A stretch of DNA of 64,000 nt, taken from Deinococcus aquatilis DSM 23025. GTDB lineage: Bacteria; Deinococcota; Deinococci; Deinococcales; Deinococcaceae. The stretch spans positions 5,673 through 69,672 of the forward strand of contig NZ_KB899717.1 of assembly GCF_000378445.1 (NCBI RefSeq), in the 5' to 3' direction. Both the position numbers and the translations under genes were made by a program. The notes beneath the pieces are model-generated. The model saw nothing but the letters and a program-made list of their open reading frames with translations. It did not search any database and had not been told where the DNA came from. Shown piece after piece: positions 47,070 through 56,645 of the stretch. The stretch's first letter is position 1; every line of letters starts with the position of its first letter.

Positions 47070-47714
47070 TCACGCCGAAGACACCCCGGCGGATTCGGCA
47101 GCGAGATCAGTGCGGCCCGTTTGGCCCCAGACAGAGATGCCCGCCGCCCGCAACATCCGGATCACCAGCGTCAGCGGAAAGCCCACCACATTGGAATAGT
47201 CGCCCTCTATGCCCGATACGAGCGCCATGCCCACGCTCTGGATGCCGTAACCGCCCGCCTTGTCCAGCCCCTCGCCCGTGTGCGCGTAGTAGGCGATTTC
47301 TTGCGGGGTCAGGGGCCGGAAGGTTACGTCGGTACGTTCGACCTCGCAGCGCAGGCCCGCTGCCGACTGCACCGCCACGCCCGTCAGGACCTGATGGGTA
47401 CGGCCCGACAGGGCTTGCAGAAAGGCCATGTTCTCTGCGGCGTCGGCGGGTTTGCCCAGCAACTGCCCGTCCACTGCGACCACCGTATCGGCGGCAATGA
47501 TGACGGCCTCGGGGTGGAGGGCCGCCACTGCTCTGGCCTTCAGTGTCGCCAGTTCCGCTGCCAGCCGTGCCGGATCGGTTTCGGGGCTATCTTCGGCCTC
47601 TCCGCTGATCACCACCTGGAAGGACACGCCCAGATTGCCCAGCAGTTCGCGGCGGCGCGGGCTACCCGACGCCAGAATGACTCTCGGCCCCGCCATTTCT
47701 GTGCGCTGCGTCAT
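47070..47714 (-). CDS. maf: Maf-like nucleotide pyrophosphatase
   Basis: House-cleaning pyrophosphatase for modified nucleoside triphosphates, named for septum inhibition. 214 residues from the ATG at 47714. Motifs: L-A-S-G-S-P-R-R-R-E-L-L, A-A-D-T-V-V-A-V-D, and the K-A-G-G-Y-G-I-Q region. It sits between deoC and mreC on the same strand; the 19-nt gap after deoC suggests one transcript. A start at 47696 is also possible. Confidence 0.93.
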   Translation of the reverse strand: MTQRTEMAGPRVILASGSPRRRELLGNLGVSFQVVISGEAEDSPETDPARLAAELATLKARAVAALHPEAVIIAADTVVAVDGQLLGKPADAAENMAFLQALSGRTHQVLTGVAVQSAAGLRCEVERTDVTFRPLTPQEIAYYAHTGEGLDKAGGYGIQSVGMALVSGIEGDYSNVVGFPLTLVIRMLRAAGISVWGQTGRTDLAAESAGVSSA

Positions 47715-47733
47715 TTCAGTGTCCGGTCCCACC

Positions 47734-48396
47734 CTAGTACCCGCTGCCGCTTTTCTCGCCTGCCACCAGCGCCACACCGCCTGAAGTGCCCAGACGGGTC
47801 GCCCCAGCCTCGATCATTTCCGCAGCGTCGGCAGGAGAGCGCACGCCGCCCGCTGCCTTGATCTGAGCGCGGCCCGCGATGACTTCGCGCATCAGGCGCA
47901 CGTCGGCGGGAGTGGCTCCGCCGGTGCCGAAGCCGGTGCTGGTCTTGATAAAGTCTGCGCCGCCCCGCACGCTGGCCTCGGTCGCGCCGCGTTTCTGGTC
48001 GTCGGTCAGGTAGCAGGTCTCGATAATCACCTTCAGAACCTGTTCTGGAATGGCCCGCCGCACTGCCCGCACATCGGCCTCGATGGCGTCCCAGTTGTCT
48101 TCCAGCGCCGCGCCGATATGGATGACCATATCCACTTCATCGGCCCCGGCTTCCACACTCAGGCGGGCTTCCAGCGCCTTCTGATCGCTGCTGACTGCCC
48201 CCAGCGGAAACCCACATACGGTGGCGACTTTCACGCCGCTGCCTGCAAGTTCCGAGGCGGCCATCGGCACATAGACGGGGTTGATGCACACGGCATAAAA
48301 ATTGTGTTCGCGGGCCTCGGCGCACAGGGTGCGGATGTCTTCGGCGGTGGCGGTAGCTTTAAGCAAGGTATGGTCGATGTACGGGGCGAGCTTCAC
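47734..48396 (-). CDS. deoC: Deoxyribose-phosphate aldolase
   Basis: Cleaves 2-deoxyribose-5-phosphate to glyceraldehyde-3-phosphate and acetaldehyde. 220 residues. Y-I-D-H-T-L-L-K at the N-terminus, E-V-D-M-V-I-H-I-G, K-V-I-I-E-T and the Schiff-base Lys in F-I-K-T-S-T-G are all present. I chose the GTG at 48396 over an ATG three codons earlier because TAACAT lies 7 nt before it. It probably heads the deoC-maf-mreC-mreD-mrdA transcript. Confidence 0.95.
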   Translation of the reverse strand: MKLAPYIDHTLLKATATAEDIRTLCAEAREHNFYAVCINPVYVPMAASELAGSGVKVATVCGFPLGAVSSDQKALEARLSVEAGADEVDMVIHIGAALEDNWDAIEADVRAVRRAIPEQVLKVIIETCYLTDDQKRGATEASVRGGADFIKTSTGFGTGGATPADVRLMREVIAGRAQIKAAGGVRSPADAAEMIEAGATRLGTSGGVALVAGEKSGSGY

Positions 48397-48403
48397 ACTG
48401 CCC

Positions 48404-48409
48404 ATGTTA
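48404..48409 (-). promoter_or_regulatory. -10 box of deoC, leaderless type
   Basis: TAACAT on the minus strand, then 7 nt, then the GTG at 48396. Confidence 0.5.
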
Positions 48410-48564
48410 CGCGGCAGAGGTTAAGAAACGTAAATGACTTACCCTGACTGGGGGAGGGTGGAGCGGCGGGAAGGCGCGGCAGGCGCTCTGCCACACAGGA
48501 CTGTCGCGCCGCTGCTGTCCTGGTCACTCCGCCCCACCAAGCCTCCACTTTTTGCCAGATGCTC

Positions 48565-48570
48565 TAGGCT
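48565..48570 (+). promoter_or_regulatory. -10 box of bcp, leaderless type
   Basis: TAGGCT, 6 nt before the ATG at 48577. Confidence 0.5.
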
Positions 48571-48576
48571 ACGGCC

Positions 48577-49089
48577 ATGACCACCCCCGACGCTCCCCAG
48601 CCTCCCGAAGTCGCCCGCCTGCAACCCGGCGAGGCCTTCCCCGCCTTCGCGCTGCCCGGTGCCGACGGCAAAACGCACGCGCTGGCCGATTACGCGGGCA
48701 AATACGTCGTGCTGTACGTGTACCCCAAAGACGACACCCCCGGCTGCACCAGAGAAGCCTGCGATTTCCGCGACTCTGCGCCTTTGCGGGCGGTGGGCGC
48801 GGCCATTCTGGGCCTGAGCCGCGACGATGCGGGCAGCCATACGGCCTTCGCTGAAAAATACAGCCTGCCGTTTCCGTTGCTCAGCGACCCGGACGCCACA
48901 TTTATGAAGGAAATCGGTTCGTATGGCCCCAAGACGATGTACGGCAAAACCAGCGACGGTGTGAAGCGTCAGACCTTCGTGATCGACCCTGAGGGCAAAC
49001 TGGTGAAATCGTGGCTGGCCGTGAAGGTGGAAGGCCACGCCGACGCCGTTGCCGCCGCCATCGAAGCTGACCGGGTGCGCCATGCCTGA
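48577..49089 (+). CDS. bcp: Thioredoxin-dependent peroxiredoxin, Bcp/PrxQ type
   Basis: Reduces peroxides with electrons from thioredoxin. 170 residues. D-T-P-G-C-T-R-E-A-C contains peroxidatic Cys57 and, five residues on, resolving Cys62, the PrxQ arrangement. S-D-P-D-A-T is the later conserved loop. Its stop overlaps the rpiA start by 8 nt. Confidence 0.95.
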   Translation: MTTPDAPQPPEVARLQPGEAFPAFALPGADGKTHALADYAGKYVVLYVYPKDDTPGCTREACDFRDSAPLRAVGAAILGLSRDDAGSHTAFAEKYSLPFPLLSDPDATFMKEIGSYGPKTMYGKTSDGVKRQTFVIDPEGKLVKSWLAVKVEGHADAVAAAIEADRVRHA

Positions 49090-49816
49090 GCCAACATCTG
49101 GGTCGGTATCCGGGCCAACACCTGAGCTGTCCGGACTCGAAGCCCTGAAACGGGAGGCGGCGGTCCGGGCCGTGGCACTGGTGCAAAGCGGGATGCGCGT
49201 GGGCCTCGGTACAGGCAGCACCGCCAAATACGCCATAGAAGAAATTGGGCGCAGGCTGGCGGCGGGCGAACTGACAGCGATCGTGGGTGTGGCAACCAGC
49301 GAGGCCAGCGACGTGCTGGCGCGGCAGGTGGGCATTCCGGTGGAGCCTCTGGACCCCCGCCCGCTCGACCTTGCCATCGATGGAGCCGACGAAATCGACC
49401 CCGATCTGAATCTGATCAAGGGCCTCGGTGGGGCGCTGCTGCGCGAAAAACTGACTGAAGTGCAGGCGCGGCGATTTGTCGTGATTGCCGACCACACCAA
49501 AATCGTCTCCCGGCTGGGCGAAAAAGCGCCGCTGCCAGTAGAGATTGCCCGTTTCGGCTTTCTGTCCACCATCGAACGGCTACGGGCGCTGGGCCTGGGC
49601 GGACGGCTACGGCAGCCCGGCGCACAGCCCTACCTGACCGATAACGGCAACTACATCTTCGACGCGCAGTTGCCCGCTTCAGGCGATGTTCTGGCTCTGG
49701 AGCGCACCCTCAAGGGCACCCTGGGCGTCATCGAAACCGGGTTCTTTCTGGGCATGGCTGAACGTGCCTTCGTGGCGAGCCTGGACGGAGTGCAGGAGTT
49801 GGTGCGCGGGGCGTGA
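49082..49816 (+). CDS. rpiA: Ribose-5-phosphate isomerase A
   Basis: Interconverts ribose-5-phosphate and ribulose-5-phosphate in the pentose phosphate pathway. 244 residues. G-L-G-T-G-S-T-A-K binds phosphate; D-G-A-D-E-I-D and K-G-L-G-G-A-L-L-R-E-K form the active site. About 15 extra Pro/Ser/Thr residues lead the protein. Starts inside bcp and ends overlapping the PIG-L gene by 4 nt (GTGA). Confidence 0.95.
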   Translation: MPEPTSGSVSGPTPELSGLEALKREAAVRAVALVQSGMRVGLGTGSTAKYAIEEIGRRLAAGELTAIVGVATSEASDVLARQVGIPVEPLDPRPLDLAIDGADEIDPDLNLIKGLGGALLREKLTEVQARRFVVIADHTKIVSRLGEKAPLPVEIARFGFLSTIERLRALGLGGRLRQPGAQPYLTDNGNYIFDAQLPASGDVLALERTLKGTLGVIETGFFLGMAERAFVASLDGVQELVRGA

Positions 49817-50796
49817 GATTGGGCCTCTCTAGACGGTCGGGCGCGACGAGGCCGAGGAAACTGGCCTTTGCTGCCGCAGTCTTGCTCAGTGTGGCGGCTG
49901 GCTTCGCCATCAATTCTCCAGCGGCTTTGCGGTGGTTTTATCCGCGTGCGTCGGCGGCGGTGGCCCGGCTGCCTGCTGCGCCGGGGTTCTCGGCGGGCAT
50001 GCGGGTCCTGCTGGTCAGCCCTCACCCCGACGATGAAAGTCTGTACTGTGCGGGCCAAATTCAGCAGGCGGTGGAGGCAGGCGCACAGGTGTTTATCGTG
50101 TGGCTGACCAGCGGCGACGGCTTTGAACTCGACGCCGCCCTACTGGAGCGCACGCCCCGCCCCCGCGCCGGAGCCACCGAGCGTCTGGGGATCATCCGGA
50201 TCGGAGAAGCCACCCGCGCTGCCGCTGCTCTGGGCGTACCAGCCAGCCACCTGACCTTTCTGGGCTACCCGGACGGCGCACTGCTCCGGATGTTCCGGGC
50301 CAATAATGCCGTCCCGGTGCGCTCACCCCATACCGGCGCAACCCAGGTGCCGTATCCGCAGGCCCTCCGTCCGGGGGCGGCCTACACGCGGGCCAACCTG
50401 GAGCTTGACCTGAACCGGGTGCTGGATCAGGTGCGGCCCGACGTGACCCTGATCCCCACCACCAGCGACTTTCACCACGATCACCGCGCCACCAGTCTGG
50501 TGATGCAGGAGTTGCTGGCGCGGCGCGGCCTGTTGGGGAGCGCACGCTACTGGATCGTTCACGGCGGCGTGGAATGGCCTGTGCCGAAGGGCCTGCACCT
50601 CCGGTTTCCCATGCTGATTCCGCCCAGAGGACACAGGCTGAACTGGCTGCGGGCCGACCTGACTCCCGCGCAACAACAGGGCAAACTGGCCGCGATTCAG
50701 GCCCACCGTACCCAGATGGAGGTGATGCCGCGCTTTCTGGAGGCCTTCGTGCGTGAAAACGAACTCGTGACCCTGAGCGACAGGCCAAGCCGCTGA
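49813..50796 (+). CDS. PIG-L family deacetylase
   Basis: Zinc-dependent N-acetylglucosamine-type deacetylase; in related bacteria PIG-L enzymes serve bacillithiol/mycothiol or other glycoconjugate pathways. 327 residues. A membrane anchor is likely at about 17-36. S-P-H-P-D-D-E is the metal motif (near residue 70), and F-H-H-D-H-R provides the third ligand. GTG start overlapping rpiA. The membrane anchor favours a cell-envelope substrate, but that is an inference. Confidence 0.88.
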   Translation: MRLGLSRRSGATRPRKLAFAAAVLLSVAAGFAINSPAALRWFYPRASAAVARLPAAPGFSAGMRVLLVSPHPDDESLYCAGQIQQAVEAGAQVFIVWLTSGDGFELDAALLERTPRPRAGATERLGIIRIGEATRAAAALGVPASHLTFLGYPDGALLRMFRANNAVPVRSPHTGATQVPYPQALRPGAAYTRANLELDLNRVLDQVRPDVTLIPTTSDFHHDHRATSLVMQELLARRGLLGSARYWIVHGGVEWPVPKGLHLRFPMLIPPRGHRLNWLRADLTPAQQQGKLAAIQAHRTQMEVMPRFLEAFVRENELVTLSDRPSR

Positions 50797-50966
50797 ATGA
50801 ACTTCGGGTATGAGTCGGTGATAACTGAGAAAGATGTGCAGGATGTACTTTTCCGCTCTGGACCGGCAGGAGTACCTGTAGAGAATTGTCTTGACACGGC
50901 AGGTCGCTGACGCGGGACGGTCATCAGGGCTGGGACACGCCGCTGTTCGTCCTTCCAGTGCTGACC

Positions 50967-50972
50967 TACACT
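50967..50972 (+). promoter_or_regulatory. -10 box, leaderless type
   Basis: TACACT, 7 nt before the GTG at 50980. Confidence 0.55.
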
Positions 50973-50979
50973 GCGCCCT

Positions 50980-51651
50980 GTGAGTGATCTCGTGGTGATT
51001 CGTCCCATTCGGCCCAGCGATGAGAGGGCAGTGGGAAGGATTGCCTACCAGACGGGGTTTTTTGGGCAGAGTGCTGCTGCGTACTTTGCCAACGAACGCC
51101 TGTTTGCCCACCTGTGGGTGGGGCCTTATTTTCGGGGCGGAGGGTTCGCCTGTCTGGTGGCCGAATCTGAGGGCGAGATTCTGGGCTACGTCCTCGGTTC
51201 GCCCGATCCGGGGCAGTATGGGCGGTCGCTGCGCCGCGTGTTGCTGCGAATGCTTCCCCGGTTGACCCCCCTGCGCCAGACGTGGGCCAGCCTGCCGTAT
51301 CTGCTGCGGGCGGGCCGTTATCCGTCGCCACATGCCGACTGGCAGCAGTTTCCGGCTCACCTTCACATCAATCTGCTGCCGGAAGCGCGGGGCCTGGGCC
51401 TGGGCCGACGGCTCCTGACCGCCCATCTGGACCTGCTGCGTGGGGCTGGGGTGGTAGGCGTGCAACTGTCCACCACCTCCGAGAACCGGGCGGCACTGGA
51501 ACTCTACCGCCGACTCGGGTTTGTGCTGATGGCAACCGCGACGACCCCGCTCTGGACACCCTGGCTGGGGCATCCGGCAGAGCATCTGGGCTTGGGGCTG
51601 GTTCTGAGGGTGGGGGAGGGAGGAGGGCAAGAGGTTGTTTCTTCCGTCTGA
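50980..51651 (+). CDS. GNAT-family N-acetyltransferase
   Basis: 223 residues. I-R-P-I-R-P-S-D-E at the front; the acetyl-CoA loop reads A-R-G-L-G-L-G-R-R-L-L, and N-R-A-A-L-E-L-Y-R-R-L-G-F ends the fold. An insertion of about 45 residues in the middle (after G-S-P-D-P-G-Q) is unusual. Substrate unknown. It ends 41 nt from the convergent DUF255 gene. Confidence 0.85.
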   Translation: MSDLVVIRPIRPSDERAVGRIAYQTGFFGQSAAAYFANERLFAHLWVGPYFRGGGFACLVAESEGEILGYVLGSPDPGQYGRSLRRVLLRMLPRLTPLRQTWASLPYLLRAGRYPSPHADWQQFPAHLHINLLPEARGLGLGRRLLTAHLDLLRGAGVVGVQLSTTSENRAALELYRRLGFVLMATATTPLWTPWLGHPAEHLGLGLVLRVGEGGGQEVVSSV

Positions 51652-51692
51652 AGGGCATTGCGCCAGCAGCAGAAGGGAGTCGTCTTCCAGCC

Positions 51693-53768
51693 TCAGTCCA
51701 GCCCAGCCAGTTGTCGCCGCAGGACTTCCGGGGCATGCGTGGGCAGGTCGCAGGTGCGCCCTAGGCACACGTAGGCCGTGCCGCCGCCCGGACGGTCTTG
51801 CAGCACGGGGAGGTCTCCGCCTGCCTCCGCAAAGGCCAGCGCCGCGTAGGGGAGCGCGTGGGCCGCCACGACCCGTTCCAGTGAGGCGCGTTCGGCAGGA
51901 GTGCCGATGACGGCAATTTCGAGGTGCGGCGCGAGCAGGAAGGCTGCCGCCTGCCACAGTCCCCCGAAGCCCCCGGTGGCGGCCAGCAGGTCGGCGTGGT
52001 AGCGCTCCACGACCCGGCGGGCCACGGCTTCGTCGGCGTCATCTCCAAAATAACGGTGCATCCATACGGCCAGCAGCGCCCCCGCCCCGTTGTCCGACAG
52101 CACGGCGGCGTCAAAGGCTTGGGCTTGCCGCGTCAGCAGGGGTTCGGCGTTGCCTCCGGTGGAGTAGAACAGGCCCGCCTCTTCATCCCAGAATTCCCGC
52201 CGGATGATGGCCCAGAGTTCCCGCGCCCAGTGCAGGTGCGCCGTATCCCCACCCGCCTGAAACAGCGCCACCAGGCCCAGCGCGTACAGGGCGTGATCTT
52301 CCATCAGGCCTTCCACGCGGGCCACGCCGTCCTTGAAGGTATGGCGCAGGGTGCCGTCTGGCAGGCGCAGCTCCCGGCGCACAAATTCAGCGTTCTGGCG
52401 GGCAATGTTCAGGTAATGGGGGTTGCCCAGAATCCGGGCGGCATCGGCAAAGGCGGCCAGAGCCAGCCCATTCCAGGAGGTCAGGCGTTTGTCGTCGGTG
52501 CCGGGCTGGGGGCGCTGCTGGCGGGCGGTGTGCAGGCGGGCGCGTGCGGAATCTATGCGTGCCCGCACCGCAACTTCTGGCTCACCCAGATCACGGGCCA
52601 GGGCGTCCAGGGGTGTCAGGATGTGCAGCACGTTGCGTTTGCCCGCGTCGGGGCGGTGGGGATCTTCAAAGTTACCCGCGTCGGTCAGGTTGTAATAGCG
52701 GAGGATCAGATCGGTTTCTGGTTCCCCTGGCAGCCCAGTCTCGGGTAGCTCGGTCTCGCCGTCCAGTACAGCCCGCACCTCGGCAGGCGTCCAGGTGAAG
52801 GTCAGGCCCTCCACGCCCCCGGTATCGGCGTCCTGTGCGCTGTAAAAGCCGCCAGCGGGTGCCAGCATTTCCCGTTCCAGATAAGCAAGCGTACCGCGTG
52901 CCAGCCGTGCAAATTCCTCGTCTCCGCTGACCTGATAGGCCCGGAGCAGTGTTCGGGTCAGCTGGGCATTGTCGTACAGCATCTTCTCGAAATGCGGCAC
53001 CAGCCAGCGTTCATCCACGCTGTAGCGGTGAAATCCGCCGCCCAGTTGGTCATGGATTCCGCCCCGGCCCATCATCTTCAGGGTATGCAGGGCCATGTCG
53101 CGCCCGCCCGCCTGCGCCAGCAAGAAGTCCAGGGTAGTGGGGGCCGGAAACTTCGGAGCGCCGCCGAAGCCGCCCTGTACGCTGTCGTAGGCCCGCCGAA
53201 GGTTGTCTACCCCCTGCCTCAGAAATTCGGGTGTCAGTTGCCATTCTCCGCCCTCGGCGGCGCGTGGCAGGCTCGCCTCGCGGATGTGGTCACCCAGCGC
53301 CTGCGCGTTGGCGAGCATTTTTTCCCGCTGGGTGGCCCAGGCGCTTGCCACACTGCTCATCACCCGGCCAAAGCTGGGCATGCCGTAGCGGTCTTGCGGC
53401 GGAAAATAGGTGCCTGCATAGAACGGCTCGGCGTCGGGCGTCAGGAACACGGTCATGGGCCAGCCGCCCTGCCCGGTCATGGCCTGAGTCGCGGCCATAT
53501 AGACGCCGTCCACGTCCGGGCGCTCCTCCCGGTCTACCTTGACGGACACGAAATGGGCATTCATATACGCGGCGGTGGCCTCGTCCTCGAAGCTCTCGTG
53601 CGCCATGACGTGGCACCAGTGGCAGGTGGAATAGCCGATGCTCAGCAGCACAGGCACATCCCGCGCCCGCGCCTCGGCAAAGGCTGCCTCTCCCCAGGGT
53701 TGCCAGTCCACCGGGTTGTCTGCGTGTTGAAGCAAATACGGGCTGGACTGTGTGGCGAGGCGGTTCAT
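51693..53768 (-). CDS. DUF255 thioredoxin-domain protein (YyaL/SPATA20 type)
   Basis: 691 residues. The N-terminal thioredoxin-like domain has the active site C-H-W-C in S-T-C-H-W-C-H-V-M. The larger C-terminal part is an (alpha/alpha)6 barrel like N-acylglucosamine epimerases ([11 protein letters not shown]). Cellular role not established. ATG is leaderless: TAGCCT, 6 nt upstream. Confidence 0.93.
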   Translation of the reverse strand: MNRLATQSSPYLLQHADNPVDWQPWGEAAFAEARARDVPVLLSIGYSTCHWCHVMAHESFEDEATAAYMNAHFVSVKVDREERPDVDGVYMAATQAMTGQGGWPMTVFLTPDAEPFYAGTYFPPQDRYGMPSFGRVMSSVASAWATQREKMLANAQALGDHIREASLPRAAEGGEWQLTPEFLRQGVDNLRRAYDSVQGGFGGAPKFPAPTTLDFLLAQAGGRDMALHTLKMMGRGGIHDQLGGGFHRYSVDERWLVPHFEKMLYDNAQLTRTLLRAYQVSGDEEFARLARGTLAYLEREMLAPAGGFYSAQDADTGGVEGLTFTWTPAEVRAVLDGETELPETGLPGEPETDLILRYYNLTDAGNFEDPHRPDAGKRNVLHILTPLDALARDLGEPEVAVRARIDSARARLHTARQQRPQPGTDDKRLTSWNGLALAAFADAARILGNPHYLNIARQNAEFVRRELRLPDGTLRHTFKDGVARVEGLMEDHALYALGLVALFQAGGDTAHLHWARELWAIIRREFWDEEAGLFYSTGGNAEPLLTRQAQAFDAAVLSDNGAGALLAVWMHRYFGDDADEAVARRVVERYHADLLAATGGFGGLWQAAAFLLAPHLEIAVIGTPAERASLERVVAAHALPYAALAFAEAGGDLPVLQDRPGGGTAYVCLGRTCDLPTHAPEVLRRQLAGLD

Positions 53769-53774
53769 TGGATC

Positions 53775-53780
53775 AGGCTA
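53775..53780 (-). promoter_or_regulatory. -10 box of the DUF255 gene, leaderless type
   Basis: TAGCCT on the minus strand, then 6 nt, then the ATG at 53768. Confidence 0.5.
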
Positions 53781-53858
53781 AGGCCCCCGGTTCGCCTGTA
53801 TATAGGGTAAACGTTAGGCAAGCGTAGACTTCCCACTCTTGCCCCCTTCAAAAACCGT

Positions 53859-53864
53859 CACACT
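53859..53864 (+). promoter_or_regulatory. Possible -10 box of the transglutaminase-like gene
   Basis: CACACT, 8 nt before the ATG at 53873, one nt longer than the usual spacing here. Confidence 0.35.
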
Positions 53865-53872
53865 GTAGGCAT

Positions 53873-54781
53873 ATGGCATCGCACGACCCGGCCCACACCT
53901 CAGAAGCCGCCTCCTTTGAAAATCCTGTCCGCGTCCGCGCGGGCTTTTCCTTGACGTTCGACGTCCCTTTTCCCACCCCCATGCTGTTCGTGGTGCAGCC
54001 CAGTGATCGCCTCGACCCCACCGGAACCCGCCAGAAAATCATTGATCAGCGGGCCTTGGGCGCGGCGCAGGGCATTCACACCTACACCGATTCTCACGGC
54101 AACCTCGTGTGGCGACTGCTGGCGCAGCCCGGCACCCTAACCATCGGCCATGACCTGATTGCCGAGATCACCCGCTACCCCGATCCTATTTTGCCTGCAC
54201 TCCGCAAGATGCCCGTGGAAGAACTGCCCGACGAGACCATCGGTTATCTGTTGCCCAGCCGCTACGTAGACAGCGATCTGGTGAGTGCCGAGGCCTGGGA
54301 CCGATTTGGACACATTCAGGGCGGCTGGGCGCAGGTTCAGGCCATCAGCGACTATCTTCAGGATGAATGCGTGTACGGCTACGGCAGCAATTCCTCGACC
54401 ACCGCCAAGCAGGCCCTCGACAGCAAACGCGCCGTGTGCCGCGACTTCGCGCATATGGGCGTGGCGTTTGCCCGTGCCCTGAACATTCCCGCCCGCTACG
54501 TGTGCGGTTATATGCCCGACATCGACATCGTGCCCGACCCCGTGCCCATGGACTTCCACGCCTGGTTCGAGGTCTTTCTGGACGGCCAGTGGCGTACCTT
54601 CGATGCCCGTCACAACAAACCCCGTGCAGGCCGCGTACTGATCGCGCAGGGCCGCGACGCCAGCGATGTGGCCTTCTCCACCACTTTCGGTAGCGCCCGC
54701 CTGACCCATATGAAAGTCTGGGCCGACGAAACCAGCCCCGAAACCACGCTGGACGATCTGCCCCGACCCCGCGTGTTCTAG
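53873..54781 (+). CDS. Transglutaminase-like cysteine peptidase family protein
   Basis: 302 residues. Catalytic triad: Cys in R-A-V-C-R-D-F-A-H, His in D-F-H-A-W-F-E-V, Asp in T-F-D-A-R-H. The N-terminal 140 residues form a beta domain typical of the COG1305 group. No signal peptide, so it is cytoplasmic. Most such proteins are peptidases or amidases rather than crosslinkers. A terminator follows. Confidence 0.9.
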   Translation: MASHDPAHTSEAASFENPVRVRAGFSLTFDVPFPTPMLFVVQPSDRLDPTGTRQKIIDQRALGAAQGIHTYTDSHGNLVWRLLAQPGTLTIGHDLIAEITRYPDPILPALRKMPVEELPDETIGYLLPSRYVDSDLVSAEAWDRFGHIQGGWAQVQAISDYLQDECVYGYGSNSSTTAKQALDSKRAVCRDFAHMGVAFARALNIPARYVCGYMPDIDIVPDPVPMDFHAWFEVFLDGQWRTFDARHNKPRAGRVLIAQGRDASDVAFSTTFGSARLTHMKVWADETSPETTLDDLPRPRVF

Positions 54782-54806
54782 GGCAAGGCGGTTTGACTGA
54801 TTTGCT

Positions 54807-54844
54807 AATGCAGCGGCTGAGAGAGGTCGCTGCATTCGTTTTTT
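54807..54844 (+). terminator. Intrinsic terminator of the transglutaminase-like gene
   Basis: AATGCAGCG pairs with CGCTGCATT around a 12-nt loop; CG and six T follow. Confidence 0.85.
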
Positions 54845-55091
54845 GCTTCGGTGTGTCTGATGCACTCAGAGCAGGCCAAAAAAGGTAAGGCCGACCCCAG
54901 ATAAGGCCAGCCTTCCGTGCGCACGGGCTTCACCCGGCCCGCTATATATTCAGTGCGCTGATACGTTTAAGTTAATACGTTGATTGTCACAGCAGTGTCA
55001 CAGCTCAATCAAGGGTCAGTAACATAATGATGAGTTTTTTCTCAATTGCCAGAACAGATTATAATTGAACTGGCGTTTATTAAAGAGCGTA
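54845..55091. other. AT-rich intergenic region with repeats
   Basis: No gene. TTGATTG (54980-54986) and CAATCAA (55006-55012) form an inverted repeat enclosing two direct copies of GTCACAGC; ATACGTT is also repeated at 54961 and 54975. Composition is lower in GC than the neighbours. Confidence 0.5.
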
Positions 55092-55832
55092 TCAGGTGGC
55101 CCGCGTCTGAAACACCATTACCTCGCTGTGGGTATCGAGTGGGCCACCGTGAAAGCTACCTGTAACGCGTGGAGCTTCAAATCCTGCGTAACGGAGCAAC
55201 CATTCCACCTCAAAGCGGGTGTAATACCGCTGCGTCAGGGTGTAATGCCGCCGGGTCAGGCGTCCGTCTAGGTGCGTGGTGTCGGCGTGATATTCGGTGG
55301 TGATGTGCTGGCGGGGTTTATCGTGCCGCTGCACCAGAAAGACATCGGTGCGCGAGCCGTCTGCACCGTAAAACGTTTCGCCCTCGTGCCGCACGGTATT
55401 CATTTTGCCGAACCGGGGCACGTACAGATCGAATACGAAGGCCGCGCCCGGTGTCAGGTGCGCGTGAATGTTGTGCAGGGCGGCCAACTGTTCACCCGGC
55501 GTATACAGGTGCATCAGAGCATTAAACGGCGCGAGCGCCAGCCCGAAGCGCTGTTCCAGCCGGAAGGTCTGTGCGTCGCCCTGCACGAAGTTCAGGCTCA
55601 GGCCGTCTGCCGCCGCTCGCGTCTGCCCGCGCTCGATCATGCGTGCGCTGGGTTCTACGCCTGTAACGGCCACTCCGCGCCGTGCCAGAAATGCGGTGAC
55701 CCGGCCTGTACCTGCGCCGATTTCCAGTACAGGCCCGCCCGTGCGCTCAGCCACACCTGCGTAAAAGTGCAGGTCGTCGCGGTAGATGTCGTATTGATGA
55801 TCGTAGAGGTCGGCAAAATCGTCGTAGTTCAC
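55092..55832 (-). CDS. Class I SAM-dependent methyltransferase
   Basis: 246 residues. Motif I is V-L-E-I-G-A-G-T-G-R-V, the acidic end of strand 2 is G-V-E-P-S, and motif II V-Q-G-D-A-Q. D-L-Y-D-H-Q-Y at the start is common in small-molecule methyltransferases. Substrate unknown. GTG start, TACCCT 6 nt upstream. It lies downstream of the deacetylase gene on the same strand but has its own promoter. Confidence 0.9.
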   Translation of the reverse strand: MNYDDFADLYDHQYDIYRDDLHFYAGVAERTGGPVLEIGAGTGRVTAFLARRGVAVTGVEPSARMIERGQTRAAADGLSLNFVQGDAQTFRLEQRFGLALAPFNALMHLYTPGEQLAALHNIHAHLTPGAAFVFDLYVPRFGKMNTVRHEGETFYGADGSRTDVFLVQRHDKPRQHITTEYHADTTHLDGRLTRRHYTLTQRYYTRFEVEWLLRYAGFEAPRVTGSFHGGPLDTHSEVMVFQTRAT

Positions 55833-55838
55833 CCCAGC

Positions 55839-55844
55839 AGGGTA
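55839..55844 (-). promoter_or_regulatory. -10 box of the methyltransferase gene, leaderless type
   Basis: TACCCT on the minus strand, then 6 nt, then the GTG at 55832. Confidence 0.5.
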
Positions 55845-55888
55845 GGCGTTCCTCGCCGGGAGTGGGCGGCTCTCACCCAGTCCAGCGT

Positions 55889-56638
55889 TCAGCGCTTCAG
55901 CACCTCGCGCCAGGTTCTGGGCTTCGCTCCTGACAATTCCCCCAGTGGAACAGCCTGCCAGCCCGCTTGCTGCATCTGCCGCAGCAGTTCGGGTAGGGCG
56001 GGCACGGTCACGCGTGCGCCGGGGCCAGCGTCGTGCAGCACCAGCACTGCGCCGGGATGAAGTTTGGCAAGGACCTGAGCGGGCAGGGTCTCGGGAGTGG
56101 CCCCACGCTCCCAGTCGCCGCCCTCTGCGCTCCAGTGTGCGCCGATGACGCCTGCGAAACGCTGCCCCAGCACGGTTGCCAGCGTGTATGCCCCGTGCGG
56201 CGGGCGGTGGTAGCGGGCGGGCCGACCCGTGACCGCACTGACCCGGCGGGCGGCCCGGAGAGGATCAAGAAATGCCCCCCACGGCGAGCGTATCCAGGCA
56301 TGAACATGCCGCGCCGCGTGCGGTTCTACTTCGTGCCCCTCTTGCAGCAGGCGGGCGATCAGGTCGGGGTGGGCCTCGGCGTTGGCAGCGATGACAAAAA
56401 AGGTGGCCCGGACGCCCTGTGCCTGCAACGCGTCCAGTACGGCAGGCGTGGTGGCCGGGTCAGGCCCGTCGTCGAAGGTGAGGGCAAAACGGTTGTCTGC
56501 CCCTGACCCCTGCCGCACGATGCCCAGATTGAGCCGCTGCACCAGCAGATAAGGCAAGCCAATATAGATGGCCCCAACTGCGCCCAGAAGCCCAACCGCC
56601 CGAATCCACGCCCCGTTTTTGCCCTTTTCACTCACCAC
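55889..56638 (-). CDS. Polysaccharide deacetylase (NodB-type)
   Basis: 249 residues. A membrane anchor lies at about 12-33. NodB motifs: L-T-F-D-D-G-P-D-P (catalytic base and metal Asp), then E-P-H-A-A-R-H-V-H for the His ligands, Y-H-R-P-P-H-G, and L-V-L-H-D-A-G-P. It would remove acetyl groups from an envelope polysaccharide outside the membrane. GTG start, 7 nt after the glycosyltransferase stop, so co-transcribed. Confidence 0.9.
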   Translation of the reverse strand: MVSEKGKNGAWIRAVGLLGAVGAIYIGLPYLLVQRLNLGIVRQGSGADNRFALTFDDGPDPATTPAVLDALQAQGVRATFFVIAANAEAHPDLIARLLQEGHEVEPHAARHVHAWIRSPWGAFLDPLRAARRVSAVTGRPARYHRPPHGAYTLATVLGQRFAGVIGAHWSAEGGDWERGATPETLPAQVLAKLHPGAVLVLHDAGPGARVTVPALPELLRQMQQAGWQAVPLGELSGAKPRTWREVLKR

Positions 56639-56645
56639 GGCCCGC

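Noticed and set aside
55005..55027. ACATAA near 55022 as a second RDRM
   Set aside because: The left half-site (TTATGT) is absent at the required 5-nt spacing.
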